Shown piece by piece: positions 24,327 to 33,584 of a DNA stretch of 52,781 bases. This stretch comes from Puniceicoccaceae bacterium. GTDB lineage: Bacteria > Verrucomicrobiota > Verrucomicrobiia > Opitutales > Coraliomargaritaceae. The stretch is from assembly GCA_017857255.1 (NCBI GenBank), contig JAFMDL010000009.1, forward strand, positions 1 through 52,781. The letters are read 5' to 3'. A program made the translations under genes and the position numbers. How positions within the stretch are numbered: the stretch's first letter is position 1; each line of letters starts with the position of its first letter. The notes under the pieces are model-generated. The model did no database searches. It had not been told where the DNA came from and was given only the letters and a program-made list of their open reading frames with translations.

Positions 24327-27233
24327 TTAGCTACACCCCAAACTAGTGCCACAGTTCAAGCAACACGCGCAGGTGCCAGTCACTCTGACTTTACCGGATC
24401 CGCATTCTGGGCAAGTCAGATTTCCTTCACTTTGAGTTAGAAGTTCTAACTGCTGTTCATCTATTTTTGGTATCTGCTTTTCAATCGAGGCACTTAAACA
24501 GTTATTATCGACTAAATTTTTCTCAGATTGAACGGCGGGGCTCATCTTCTCTTTGTAACCTTGAATAAATTCCATACCCAATTCGCGTGCCACATAATCG
24601 ATCACTGATTTAGCAAATGGAATATGTTTATTCTTAGTCATGCCCTCTGGCTCAAAACGCACATGACTGAACTTTTTAACTAAGGTTTCTAGCGGTACTC
24701 CATATTGCAGGCAGAGCGATACTAGCGTACCTACAGTATCCATTAAACCATTAATCGTGGACCCAGCTTTAGCCATCTGAATAAATACCTCACCAGGTTG
24801 GCCATCATCGAATTTACCGACTGTAATATAGCCTTCGGCACCGGCTATAGTGAACTTATGGGTGATGGATTCTCTTGTGTCTGCGAGCCTACGGCGATAG
24901 GGTTCGGTAGTAACTTGGATATTCGTGTGCTTGTTTGGAACTTTATCTTTAGTTGTTTTGATAGGCGCTGAACGCTTCGAACCATCCCGGTAAATCGCTA
25001 TACCTTTGATGCCTTTATTCCATGCATAAATGTAGGTCTCGCGTATTTCTTGTATAGTCGTTTCTTGTGGCATATTAACAGTCTTCGAAATAGCCCCTGA
25101 TAGAAATGGCTGCACAGCAGACATCATTTCAATGTGTGCAGTGTAATGTAGGTAGCGTTGGCCCATCCCCGAGCGAAAAGCTGAATCAAAGATAGGTAGG
25201 TGCTCTGCCTTAAGGCCAGATTGTGCAATCTTACTTGATATTGATATATCTTCAACTGTGCCGTATTGCTTCACATGACTACAAACTTTTTCGATGCTGG
25301 ATGGATTGTAGCCCATGGTTTTCAATGCTAGCGGAATTGACTTGATTGGAAGAGTCATTGTACCACCACCAGCAAGTGTCTTATAGGCGACTAAACCGAT
25401 TGCAGGTTCCACACCGGTCGTATCACAGTCCATCAGAAACCCGATCGTACCCGTTGGGGCGAGGACTGTGACTTGAGCATTACGATAACCATATCGTTTA
25501 CCTAAATCTACAGCCTCATCCCAAACCTTTTTTGCAAAATCTACCAATGGCTGGGGTGAATTCAAGTCTAGCAATTCAACATTCGATTTATGTAATTGTA
25601 TTACTGTCTGCATTGAAGCGATGTTATCGTTTTCGGGAGGATGGGTTACACCATGGTGTGCAGCAGTATGATAACCTGAAAAAGGACCTTTAAGTGCTGC
25701 AAGTTCTGCAGAGGTTTTGTATGCAACACCGGTCATGCATGCCGTGATTACTTTTGCCAGACCAAGTCCTAACGCAGAAGCATATGCATAGCCGTAAGAC
25801 ATTAGGAGTGCGCCGAGGTTGGCATATCCAAGTCCTAGTGTGCGGAACCAATGACTATTGTAAGCAATACCTTCGGTAGGATAGGAAGAGCGGTCGACAA
25901 TTATTTCCTGTGCAATAATAAAGATTTTAGCAGCAGCAGCAAAGCGCTCGATCTCAAACCCGTCTGTCGATCGAAACTTCATCAAATTAAGTGAAGCTAG
26001 ATTACATGCTGAGTTGTCTAGAAACAGATACTCACTGCATGGATTGGAACAGTTTTGTCTTCCAGATCCTTTGCAGGTATGCCACTTGTGAATAGTATCA
26101 TCAAATTGAATCCCTGGGTCACCACAGACGTGAGTCCCTTCAGCGATTTTGTCTAAGAGGTATGAGGCGTCTTTTTCTTCGCAAGGCGTTCCATCTGTGA
26201 CACGTCGAGTGAAGTACTTTTCACCATTGATCGCCGATTGCATAAATGAATCAGAAGTGCGAATAGAGAGGTTTTCGTTTTGATATTTGATCGATCCATA
26301 GGCATCACCATTGAAAGATGGATTATAGCCTTCTTCAATTAGAGCCCATGCTTTACGCTCTTCAACTTGCTTGGCATGAATGAATTCTTCGATGTCTGGA
26401 TGCCATTCCTTGAGGGTATTCATCTTCGCCGCACGACGGGTCTTTCCGCCACTTTTTACTACGCCGGCGACAGCATCATACACTGATAGGAAGGATAGGG
26501 GACCTGAAGGCTTTCCGCCGCCAGAGAGTTTTTCTCGAGTGGATCGTATAGTAGAAAGATCAGTCCCTGATCCAGACCCGAACTTAAACAACATGGCTTC
26601 AGATTTAGCCAGATCCATAATTGAATCCATATTATCCTCAACATGTTGGATGAAGCATGCTGAACATTGCGGATATTCATATTGATTCTCTGCGCGCATG
26701 ACTACTTCATTGGCTTGATCCCAATAATAATGGCCCTTACCCGAGTCTTTGCCGATGCCATAGTTCTCAAATAATCCGAGATTAAACCATACAGGAGAGT
26801 TGAATGCACCGTATTGGTTAATAAGTAGCCATTTGAGCTCCTCATCAAAACACATAGCTTGCTTTTTGTTTTTGAAATAACCATCTGAGAGGCCCCATTT
26901 AGTGAGGGTACCCACGACGCGATCAATTACTTGCTTGAGCGACGACTCACGCCCTCCTGTGCTAGGGTCAGTACCACACTCAATGTCACCATAAAAATAT
27001 TTGGACGCTAGGATTTTGACAGCTAGATCTGAAAATTTAGTCGGAACTTCGATGTTGTCTTGCCTGAAAATCACCTGCCCTTTGCCACCAGTAATTTCTG
27101 AGGTACGGTAGCTCCATTCGATTTCGCTATAAGGGTGTTGTTTTTCAGATGAAAATACCCGAGTGATACTAAGGACGTTTCCTTGTGTATCGGTGGTACA
27201 GATTGAAGGGATAATTTTACTGTTATTTTCCAT
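24327..27233 (-). CDS. nrdJ: Class II (adenosylcobalamin-dependent) ribonucleotide reductase
   Basis: This 968-residue enzyme reduces ribonucleotides to deoxyribonucleotides using B12. Recognisable segments are FNSPVWFNLGL, QCSACFIQ, FGSGSGTDLSTIRS, CSEYLFLDNSACNLASLNL with the substrate-site residues, and APTGTIGFLMDCDTTGVEP. The C-terminal tail has a zinc-type cluster (CPECGSGKVRVTGTCACCLNC) that probably re-reduces the active site. It works with or without oxygen but needs cobalamin; no cobalamin riboswitch or NrdR box is evident upstream. It is monocistronic with an AT-rich leader. The divergent 6S RNA lies upstream. Confidence 0.95.
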   Translation of the reverse strand: MENNSKIIPSICTTDTQGNVLSITRVFSSEKQHPYSEIEWSYRTSEITGGKGQVIFRQDNIEVPTKFSDLAVKILASKYFYGDIECGTDPSTGGRESSLKQVIDRVVGTLTKWGLSDGYFKNKKQAMCFDEELKWLLINQYGAFNSPVWFNLGLFENYGIGKDSGKGHYYWDQANEVVMRAENQYEYPQCSACFIQHVEDNMDSIMDLAKSEAMLFKFGSGSGTDLSTIRSTREKLSGGGKPSGPLSFLSVYDAVAGVVKSGGKTRRAAKMNTLKEWHPDIEEFIHAKQVEERKAWALIEEGYNPSFNGDAYGSIKYQNENLSIRTSDSFMQSAINGEKYFTRRVTDGTPCEEKDASYLLDKIAEGTHVCGDPGIQFDDTIHKWHTCKGSGRQNCSNPCSEYLFLDNSACNLASLNLMKFRSTDGFEIERFAAAAKIFIIAQEIIVDRSSYPTEGIAYNSHWFRTLGLGYANLGALLMSYGYAYASALGLGLAKVITACMTGVAYKTSAELAALKGPFSGYHTAAHHGVTHPPENDNIASMQTVIQLHKSNVELLDLNSPQPLVDFAKKVWDEAVDLGKRYGYRNAQVTVLAPTGTIGFLMDCDTTGVEPAIGLVAYKTLAGGGTMTLPIKSIPLALKTMGYNPSSIEKVCSHVKQYGTVEDISISSKIAQSGLKAEHLPIFDSAFRSGMGQRYLHYTAHIEMMSAVQPFLSGAISKTVNMPQETTIQEIRETYIYAWNKGIKGIAIYRDGSKRSAPIKTTKDKVPNKHTNIQVTTEPYRRRLADTRESITHKFTIAGAEGYITVGKFDDGQPGEVFIQMAKAGSTINGLMDTVGTLVSLCLQYGVPLETLVKKFSHVRFEPEGMTKNKHIPFAKSVIDYVARELGMEFIQGYKEKMSPAVQSEKNLVDNNCLSASIEKQIPKIDEQQLELLTQSEGNLTCPECGSGKVRVTGTCACCLNCGTSLGCS

Positions 27234-27517
27234 CAGTCTAGTATCAGTATTTTAACTCCATATACCGTCATCGATTGTTTATTAATTCAGTACAGTATTT
27301 GTATGCTTTTATGTTTAACTTAAGCACGCTAATTTGCTAATTTATAAGACGTTTCTAGTGCGACTAATTTATTTAATAAGGTGCTCTTATTTTTTTGGTT
27401 TTATTGCCACACCAAATTTACTCTAGGCGAATGAGTTAAAGATGAATTTATTTACACTGAAAGAGGCGCTCATTTTTTAATGAATAGTCTCTTTCGATAA
27501 ATTTTGAACATTACGTA
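27234..27517. other. Intergenic region upstream of nrdJ and 6S RNA
   Basis: This AT-rich interval holds the nrdJ promoter. It contains one nested inverted repeat whose 3' arm runs into the next region: AAAGAG/CTCTTT outer arms and TCATT/AATGA inner arms with a TTTT loop, 27460-27494. No gene is seen. Confidence 0.5.
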
Positions 27518-27545
27518 TTGCGCTAACAATATCGTTGGATAGATT
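27518..27545 (+). promoter_or_regulatory. Candidate promoter of 6S RNA
   Basis: TTGCGC (27518-27523) and TAGATT (27540-27545) are separated by 16 bp. They would place the transcription start near 27552, just before the 5' closing stem of the RNA. Confidence 0.45.
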
Positions 27546-27551
27546 TTGGCA

Positions 27552-27736
27552 TAACCCTGCGGTGTTCGATCTTAAACGGAGTGTCTGTCCTTTACTCTTT
27601 TGAAATCGGGAGCTGAACCTTGGAGGTGGCTGTCCAGCCGTCAACCGGAAGACAAAAACCAACGAGGAAGCGCCCACCTTAGACACAAAAGGCCTAAGAA
27701 CTCCCCCTTATACGGCACAGGTGGGGCCACTTTTTT
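27552..27736 (+). ncRNA. ssrS: 6S RNA (regulator of RNA polymerase)
   Basis: This roughly 185-nt transcript has 6S features. The 5' CCCTGCGGTGTTCG (27555-27568) pairs with the 3' CGGCACAGGTGGGG (27713-27726): CCCTGC pairs with 27721-27726 and GTGTT with GGCAC (27714-27718), separated by a small bulge. This is the position and motif of the E. coli closing stem (GAUGUUCG with CGGCAUCU). An internal stem, AGGTGG (27624-27629) with CCACCT (27674-27679), closes the apical arm. A T run ends the transcript and a full terminator follows. 6S RNA mimics an open promoter and binds the housekeeping holoenzyme. The antisense frame of 69 codons here is not a gene. Exact ends are approximate. Confidence 0.8.
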
Positions 27737-27753
27737 AATAAAAAGATGTCATT

Positions 27754-27787
27754 AAAAAGCAGTGATCTTACAAAATCACTGCTTTTT
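27754..27787. terminator. Bidirectional terminator between 6S RNA and uup
   Basis: AAAAAGCAGTGAT and ATCACTGCTTTTT form a 13-bp stem with an 8-nt loop. It lies between convergent 6S RNA and uup and can end both. Confidence 0.9.
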
Positions 27788-27852
27788 TGTTTAATGCATT
27801 TGGTTATGCGAAATGTCTCGGATATTTCCCCAAACGCGCTTGATAAACTGCA

Positions 27853-29766
27853 CTATTCCTCAGCAGTTAGTGCTTCCCATTGTTCGTAGGCTTTGAGTGT
27901 CTGCATCTCTAATTGCTCGATACGTGTCGAATCGATGGCTGGATCGTTCGACTGATCTTGGTAATAGTCTACAGAGGCCATTTTTTCACTCAGTGTGGTG
28001 TGTTCGGCTTCAAGTTGTTCAATCAGACCAGGTAATGCCTTCAGGGCTTCGCGTTGCTTATTACTAAGTTTTCGTGTCGATATATTCACAGGCTTTACAG
28101 TCGTTTCATTAGGCTTAGGCACTCCAGTAAGTGGCAACTTGAGCGACTGTGCCTCTGTAACTTTACGTGCTTCGTATTGCTCCAACCAATCATCGCAACC
28201 ACCATTGTACTCAGTGACGATACCATCACCTTCGAGCGCGATGGTGTTGGTTACAACATTGTTCAAGAAACTGCGATCATGGCTGACCAGTAACAGAGTG
28301 CCGTCATAGTCAAGTAAGCGTTCTTCAAGCAATTCGACTGTTTCGATGTCGAGGTCATTCGTTGGTTCGTCGAGCACGAGGACATTGGCAGGTTGCAAAA
28401 AGAGACGTGCAAGTAACAACCGTGCGCGTTCACCACCAGAGAGTTTAGTAATGGGAGAGCGAGATGTGTGCGGGGTGAAAAGAAAATCCTGTAGGTAGGT
28501 CAGAATATGACGTTGCTTACCATTTAATGTCACCATTTCTCCGTAAGGATGCACGTTCTCTGCGACAGTAAGTGACTCGTCGAGTTGGGCACGGTGTTGG
28601 TCAAAGTAGGCTACCTCGAGCTTGGTACCAGCTGTAACACTACCTTGCTGGGGTTGTAATTTTTCGAGTAGCAAATTCAATAGGGTGGTTTTTCCTGAGC
28701 CGTTCAGCCCTACAATGCCGATCTTGTCGCCACGCCATATGACTGTGGAGAAATCCTTGATCAGTGGTTTGTTGCCCCAATCGTAGCTGACATTATCCAC
28801 CGAGATAACTTTGCGGCCAGAGAGTTGGCCCTCGTTTAAGTTAAGGTTTGAGGTGCCTATGATGTTACGACGTTGAGCCCGTTCGACACGCATTTTCTTT
28901 AGGCTTCGCACTCGACCTTCATTGCGCGTGCGTCGAGCTTGAATGCCTTTACGTATCCAGACCTCCTCTTCGGCTAATTTCTTGTCAAAGACAGCTTGCT
29001 GCTTTGCTTCGCCTGCAAGTAAATCCGCCTTGCGCTGTAGGTACGTCTCGTAGTCACAGCTCCATGTAGTCAACTGCCCACGATCAAGATCGATGATCCG
29101 ATTTGCAACGCGCCGAATAAAAGCACGATCGTGCGAGACAAATAGCAGAGCGATATCTGATTTCCTCAGGAACTCTTCAAGCCAGCGAATGCCGGGAATA
29201 TCGAGATGATTAGTTGGCTCGTCGAGCAATAGTATATGTGGCTCAGCGGTCAATGCGCGCGCAAGTAGCGCGCGTCGTTTATTGCCCCCAGAGAGAGAAG
29301 AGAAAAGGGCATCACCATCAAGCTCTACACGATTAAGAATACTTTCCACCTTGTGTTCAATTGACCAACCGTCAGTGCGGTCAAGTTCTTCCTGTAAGTG
29401 GTCCAGTCGTTCCGCAACAGCATCGTCATCAGAATTATCAGCATATTCGTGGGCAAGTTTATGATATTCGGCAACGGTTTTGGCGGGAGGTCCAAGGCCA
29501 TCAGCTACAATCTCGAACACTGTGCCTTCGAGGTCCGCTGGGACTTCTTGATCGAGTTTGCCAATACGTAAATCGGGAATGGCTTCGATTTCGCCAGCGT
29601 CTGGCTTGATTTGTCCGCCTATGATACGCAGTAAGGTCGACTTACCCTCGCCATTACGACCAATTAAGCAAATACGCTCACGCTTCTCGACCGTCAGCCC
29701 AGCATTATCGAGTAGGCATGGCCCACCGAATGAGACAGTCAGATTTCTGTAGGTAAGCAGAGCCAT
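27853..29766 (-). CDS. uup: ABC-F family ATPase, Uup-like
   Basis: This 637-residue soluble protein has two ATPase domains and no membrane segments. The first Walker A is GRNGEGKST (36-44), with [15 protein letters not shown] and [12 protein letters not shown] basic helical linker follows (about 240-310, [20 protein letters not shown]). The second Walker A is GLNGSGKTT, with [14 protein letters not shown] and [11 protein letters not shown]. The C-terminal coiled coil (about 560-637) is the Uup DNA/RNA-binding domain. ABC-F proteins act on ribosomes; Uup is linked to translation and to transposon excision. A resistance-type ABC-F is less likely given the short linker. Confidence 0.92.
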   Translation of the reverse strand: MALLTYRNLTVSFGGPCLLDNAGLTVEKRERICLIGRNGEGKSTLLRIIGGQIKPDAGEIEAIPDLRIGKLDQEVPADLEGTVFEIVADGLGPPAKTVAEYHKLAHEYADNSDDDAVAERLDHLQEELDRTDGWSIEHKVESILNRVELDGDALFSSLSGGNKRRALLARALTAEPHILLLDEPTNHLDIPGIRWLEEFLRKSDIALLFVSHDRAFIRRVANRIIDLDRGQLTTWSCDYETYLQRKADLLAGEAKQQAVFDKKLAEEEVWIRKGIQARRTRNEGRVRSLKKMRVERAQRRNIIGTSNLNLNEGQLSGRKVISVDNVSYDWGNKPLIKDFSTVIWRGDKIGIVGLNGSGKTTLLNLLLEKLQPQQGSVTAGTKLEVAYFDQHRAQLDESLTVAENVHPYGEMVTLNGKQRHILTYLQDFLFTPHTSRSPITKLSGGERARLLLARLFLQPANVLVLDEPTNDLDIETVELLEERLLDYDGTLLLVSHDRSFLNNVVTNTIALEGDGIVTEYNGGCDDWLEQYEARKVTEAQSLKLPLTGVPKPNETTVKPVNISTRKLSNKQREALKALPGLIEQLEAEHTTLSEKMASVDYYQDQSNDPAIDSTRIEQLEMQTLKAYEQWEALTAEE

Positions 29767-29798
29767 ACTTGAAGTCTAGTCACGCACATTGAGTGCGT

Positions 29799-30845
29799 TT
29801 ATTTGGTGGTGAAACGATAACGAGTGATCGAGTTATATTGTTCGCCGGGCTGTAGCAAGGCGCCTCCCATATCTGGAAAGTTCACACTATCCGCATAGTC
29901 TTGAGTTTCTAAGCAAAAACCGCTGCAGCTGGGATAAACTATTCCGTTTTTACCGACTTCAGGGCCGTCAGCGGAAAGAAACAACCCGGCATAAAACTGA
30001 ACGCCGGGTTCGGTGGTAAAAGTTTCCATGACACGCCCGGATTGGGGCTCATAGACTATTGCAGCAAGCTTGGGATCGATGGTACGGCCACCATCAAGGA
30101 AGAAATGTATGTCTGCATTGTGGATGGTCAGTTCACGGCTTCCGAGTAGTACAGGATCCTGATAATCATTGAAACCTTTCACCACCGAATCACGGCGACC
30201 TAGTAATGTGGCATTGTCATCAATGGTCGCAACTGAATCTGCAAAAATCTGTAGCTCATGGCTAAACACGTCACTTCTTCCAGAATCCTTAAGGTTGAAG
30301 TAAGAGTGATTGGTTATATTAAATGGAGTAGTTTTATCAGTCGTCGCAGAGTAAGTAATTTCGAGAGAATTATCATCTAAAAGGGCATAGGTGGTAGTAC
30401 ACTGTACCGTACCTGGAAAGCCGTTGCTGTGTTCTGCATCGATGATCGACAGACGTAGTTTGTCGACTCCTTGTTCATTAATTACTTGGGTGCTCCAAAG
30501 AAGTTTATCATAGCCATTGAGTCCGCCATGGAGTGCGTTCGACCCATTGTTGATTGCTAGCTTGTACGCATCTCCATGCAGTGAAAATTCACCACTACCA
30601 ATGCGTCCAGCGACTCGACCAGTGGTTGCTCCGAAGTAAGGATGCCCAGCCAGATAACCCTCTAGGGAATCTTTACCGAGTACGACATCGGCTAACTGCC
30701 CGTCACGATCGGGAATATGGAGTGCTACCAGAATAGCTCCATAATTAGTAACTTGTGCCGACAAGCCATTGCTGTTGGACAGTGTATAAAGATTGACCAA
30801 CTCACCGGTGGGTAGCGTTCCGTAAGATTGTATTTCGATACTCAT
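29799..30845 (-). CDS. galM: Aldose 1-epimerase
   Basis: This 348-residue mutarotase interconverts alpha and beta aldoses. The motifs are [10 protein letters not shown] (arginine near the substrate), [15 protein letters not shown] (first catalytic histidine), [11 protein letters not shown] (second catalytic histidine) and [11 protein letters not shown] with the glutamate base in [10 protein letters not shown]. There is no signal peptide, so it is cytoplasmic. The ATG at 30845 is chosen over a TTG at 30860 that adds five hydrophobic residues. It is 23 nt downstream of the universal stress protein gene on the same strand, and 32 nt upstream of uup. Confidence 0.94.
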   Translation of the reverse strand: MSIEIQSYGTLPTGELVNLYTLSNSNGLSAQVTNYGAILVALHIPDRDGQLADVVLGKDSLEGYLAGHPYFGATTGRVAGRIGSGEFSLHGDAYKLAINNGSNALHGGLNGYDKLLWSTQVINEQGVDKLRLSIIDAEHSNGFPGTVQCTTTYALLDDNSLEITYSATTDKTTPFNITNHSYFNLKDSGRSDVFSHELQIFADSVATIDDNATLLGRRDSVVKGFNDYQDPVLLGSRELTIHNADIHFFLDGGRTIDPKLAAIVYEPQSGRVMETFTTEPGVQFYAGLFLSADGPEVGKNGIVYPSCSGFCLETQDYADSVNFPDMGGALLQPGEQYNSITRYRFTTK

Positions 30846-30868
30846 GAGAATGAGCAACAAAGCGCATT

Positions 30869-31723
30869 CTAGCGGAAGAGCAATACGGGAATTGTAACAG
30901 TACGAATCATCGCGGTCGTAGTACTGCCGACGATTAGGTGACGTATCTGTGAGTGGCCGTAAGCGCCCATTACGAGCAGGTCTATGTGCGCTTGGTTAAC
31001 GACTTCAGCAATAACCTTATCTGGCTCGCCGTCTCGTACTTCTGCAGTGGTTTCAAAGCCTGCAGCTTGTAACTGTGTCCGCGCTAGCTCGAGTGCATCC
31101 CCTAGCTTATCGTTGTCCTTGCCCACGCTCAATAGGTGACACTGCATCCCTTTGAGCAAAGGATTATTAGCTACGTACTGAATAGCTTTCAGCGAGCTCT
31201 TACCTCCATCAAAGGCGAGTACAAAACGTTCCATCTTACCGAATGCTCGTGAAGCCACCAATACTGGATGTTTGCAGCTACGTACTACGCGCTCCAAATT
31301 ATGCCCAATATGGCCAGCAGCAAAGTCTGCATGATTTCCACGCTTACCGATAACCACGAGATCCGCATCGCGCTCATAATTATCGATGGAATCACTTAAC
31401 CGCCCGTGCTTCTGGTCGGCTACTATTTGGGTGATTCCTGCAGCTTGTAATTGTGCAGTTGAATCTTCAAGAATAGCTTCACCACGTTTGCGAGCGACTT
31501 TTGCTCGCTGGGCCTCAAGCTCAACAATCTCTTCGAGTAATGCTGTGCGTGCACCGAGGTTCAGACTGCCACTGTGATCTGCTTTGACGGGATCTTCATG
31601 ATGCGGGTCGAGCATGTGGAGTACATGTACCGCGGCGGACATCTGTTTGGCTGCCCAAGCTGTGTGATGGTAAACGCTCGTTGAGTAGATTGAGCCGTCA
31701 GTGCAAGCAAGTATGTTTGACAT
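30869..31723 (-). CDS. Tandem universal stress protein
   Basis: This is a 284-residue protein with two UspA domains (1-155 and about 163-284). The second has the ATP-binding motif G-x2-G-x9-G-S ([17 protein letters not shown]). The first has a related glycine pattern ([17 protein letters not shown]) that is less regular. Usp proteins bind ATP and modulate stress or transporter activity. It is 47 nt downstream of the SulP transporter gene; SulP-Usp pairing or fusion is common in bacteria, so a regulatory role on that transporter is plausible. Confidence 0.92.
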   Translation of the reverse strand: MSNILACTDGSIYSTSVYHHTAWAAKQMSAAVHVLHMLDPHHEDPVKADHSGSLNLGARTALLEEIVELEAQRAKVARKRGEAILEDSTAQLQAAGITQIVADQKHGRLSDSIDNYERDADLVVIGKRGNHADFAAGHIGHNLERVVRSCKHPVLVASRAFGKMERFVLAFDGGKSSLKAIQYVANNPLLKGMQCHLLSVGKDNDKLGDALELARTQLQAAGFETTAEVRDGEPDKVIAEVVNQAHIDLLVMGAYGHSQIRHLIVGSTTTAMIRTVTIPVLLFR

Positions 31724-31770
31724 AGTAACTATTAGTAATTTGTGAAACCGAAAGGCAATGTAAATGCGCC

Positions 31771-33252
31771 TTAGTGAGCGTCCAGTTCAGCGCCGGGCTT
31801 GTCGTATTTAGCGACTTTGAGCACGAGTGTCTGACTTGCTTCATTCATGCCAATAATGTCAACTTCGGTGCCTTCGCGGCGAAATTTCAGGACCACACGA
31901 TCTAAGGCATTGATAGCCGATAAATCCCAGAAGTGTGCATGTGAGACATCAATGCGAACCGTCTCGATGACTTCACGAAAGTCAAAGGCTTCGGCAAAGC
32001 TACTGGCAGACACGAAAAAGAGCTGTCCACGTACGCTGTAGGTACGGGCCTTTCTTTCGATTTCTAGTTCGGAAGCTATATTTACTTGCCCAGATACCTT
32101 GTATGCGAAGAACAGCGCGCTGAGCAGCACTCCTGCACCGACGCCATACGCCAGATTGTGGGTTAGCACCGTTGTCAAGACTGTCGCGATCATGACAAAA
32201 CTGGAGGTGCGATGGTGTACTCGGAGGCTTTTTAGAGATGACCAACTAAATGTGCCGATTGAAACCATGATCATTACGGCGACCAGGGCAGCCATTGGGA
32301 TTTGACTGACAAGATCTCCCATTAGCACAATTAAGATCAGCAAAATTACCCCAGCTGCAAAGGTCGAAAGGCGTCCACGTCCGCCAGACTGCACGTTGAT
32401 TACTGACTGACCGATCATTGCACATCCAGCCATGCCGCCGAAGAAACCAGCAACAATGTTAGAAATGCCTTGGCCAGTACACTCGCGGTTTTTGTCGCTG
32501 GAAGTGTCAGTGAAGTCATCAACAATGGTCGATGTCATCAGCGATTCTAGTAAGCCGACGATGGCGAGTGAAAGGGCAAAAGGAAAAATAATTTTCAGAG
32601 TTTCGAAATTAAGTGGCACATCTGGCAGTAAGAAGACAGGTAACGTGGAGGGTAGGTCACCCATATCGCCAACGGTGTTTAGCGTTTGGTCCAGTCCCAT
32701 AGTCATCGATACGCCTGTGAGCACAATAATACAAACGAGTGGGGAGGGAACGGCGGTCGTAAGTCGCGGAAGTCCATAAATAATGGCAAGGCCAGCAGCG
32801 ACCATCGTGTACATTAACAGACCCTGATTATGAAACTGTGGTAACTGCGCCATGAAAATGATAATGGCTAGTGCGTTGACGAAGCCCGTGACGACTGATC
32901 GAGAGACAAAGCGCATCAGATTGCCTAATTTAAAGGCACCCGCCGCTATTTGTAAAATACCAGTAAGCACTGTGGCGGGCAATAAATACTCTAAGCCATG
33001 ATCTCGTACTAGTGAAACCAGTAGAACTGCCATAGCGCCAGTAGCTGCCGAGATCATCCCCGAGCGTCCACCGACAAACGCAATCACTACGGCGATACAA
33101 AACGATGCATAAAGCCCGACCTTTGGGTCCACTCCAGCGATAATCGAGAAGGCGATCGCTTCTGGAATCAGCGCTAGCGCTACCACTGTGCCAGCGATCA
33201 CATCACGGCGCGGGTTAGAAAACCATTCTTGGAAATATTGATTCTTTGTCAT
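31771..33252 (-). CDS. SulP-family anion transporter with STAS domain
   Basis: This 493-residue membrane protein has the SulP signature near its start ([19 protein letters not shown], then [12 protein letters not shown]). About 12-14 helices follow, then a C-terminal cytoplasmic STAS domain (about 395-485; [16 protein letters not shown] and [16 protein letters not shown]). Substrates in the family include sulfate, bicarbonate and dicarboxylates. [14 protein letters not shown] is shared by many marine SulP proteins and does not decide the question, and the sulfite reductase genes 8 kb away are only weak support for sulfate. A hairpin directly before the ATG could control translation. Confidence 0.92.
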   Translation of the reverse strand: MTKNQYFQEWFSNPRRDVIAGTVVALALIPEAIAFSIIAGVDPKVGLYASFCIAVVIAFVGGRSGMISAATGAMAVLLVSLVRDHGLEYLLPATVLTGILQIAAGAFKLGNLMRFVSRSVVTGFVNALAIIIFMAQLPQFHNQGLLMYTMVAAGLAIIYGLPRLTTAVPSPLVCIIVLTGVSMTMGLDQTLNTVGDMGDLPSTLPVFLLPDVPLNFETLKIIFPFALSLAIVGLLESLMTSTIVDDFTDTSSDKNRECTGQGISNIVAGFFGGMAGCAMIGQSVINVQSGGRGRLSTFAAGVILLILIVLMGDLVSQIPMAALVAVMIMVSIGTFSWSSLKSLRVHHRTSSFVMIATVLTTVLTHNLAYGVGAGVLLSALFFAYKVSGQVNIASELEIERKARTYSVRGQLFFVSASSFAEAFDFREVIETVRIDVSHAHFWDLSAINALDRVVLKFRREGTEVDIIGMNEASQTLVLKVAKYDKPGAELDAH

Positions 33253-33257
33253 GTTTT

Positions 33258-33304
33258 GCTCTAAATAGAAACGCCAACAGTGAGATCTGTTGGCGAGATA
33301 GAGC
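33258..33304 (-). promoter_or_regulatory. 5' leader hairpin of the SulP gene
   Basis: On the minus-strand transcript, CGCCAACAG and CTGTTGGCG (33272-33295) form a perfect 9-bp stem with a 6-nt loop. Flanking GCTCTA (33299-33304) and TAGAGC (33258-33263) can extend it, and this second arm ends 5 nt before the ATG. The only Shine-Dalgarno-like GAG is inside the arm. It could act as a translational switch. Confidence 0.55.
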
Positions 33305-33456
33305 GAAGCAAGACAAAGACTGAGCTGTTGTTCAAGTAGAACTTACCAGTAGAAGTTGGCTTTATTGTCAATTAACCTTAAATGCACTGTACTCAGTCAA
33401 AGTAGGGCGCCTGCCTTTTATTGCTAGGGCAGTTTATCTCTACCTATGACCAAAAA

Positions 33457-33512
33457 AGCATTCGGCTAAACTGGCACTTTAAAGAGCATTGGCTAAATAA
33501 GGCGCTTTAAAA
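33457..33512. repeat. Imperfect tandem 28-bp repeat
   Basis: Two adjacent copies (33457-33484 and 33485-33512) share AGCATT, GGCTAAA, GGC and CTTTAAA blocks. A possible promoter (TTGGCT at 33489, TAGAAT at 33513, 18-bp spacer) lies in and just after the second copy, upstream of the SNF2 gene. Confidence 0.6.
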
Positions 33513-33584
33513 TAGAATAATATCGCCATCCGTCCTTAAATCTATGATAAGGCAACATTCGGCGATTTGAACTCCGATTTATAC

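Noticed and set aside
27477..27686. 69-codon minus-strand frame
   Set aside because: It runs antisense through the 6S RNA gene and its promoter and has no start context or homology.
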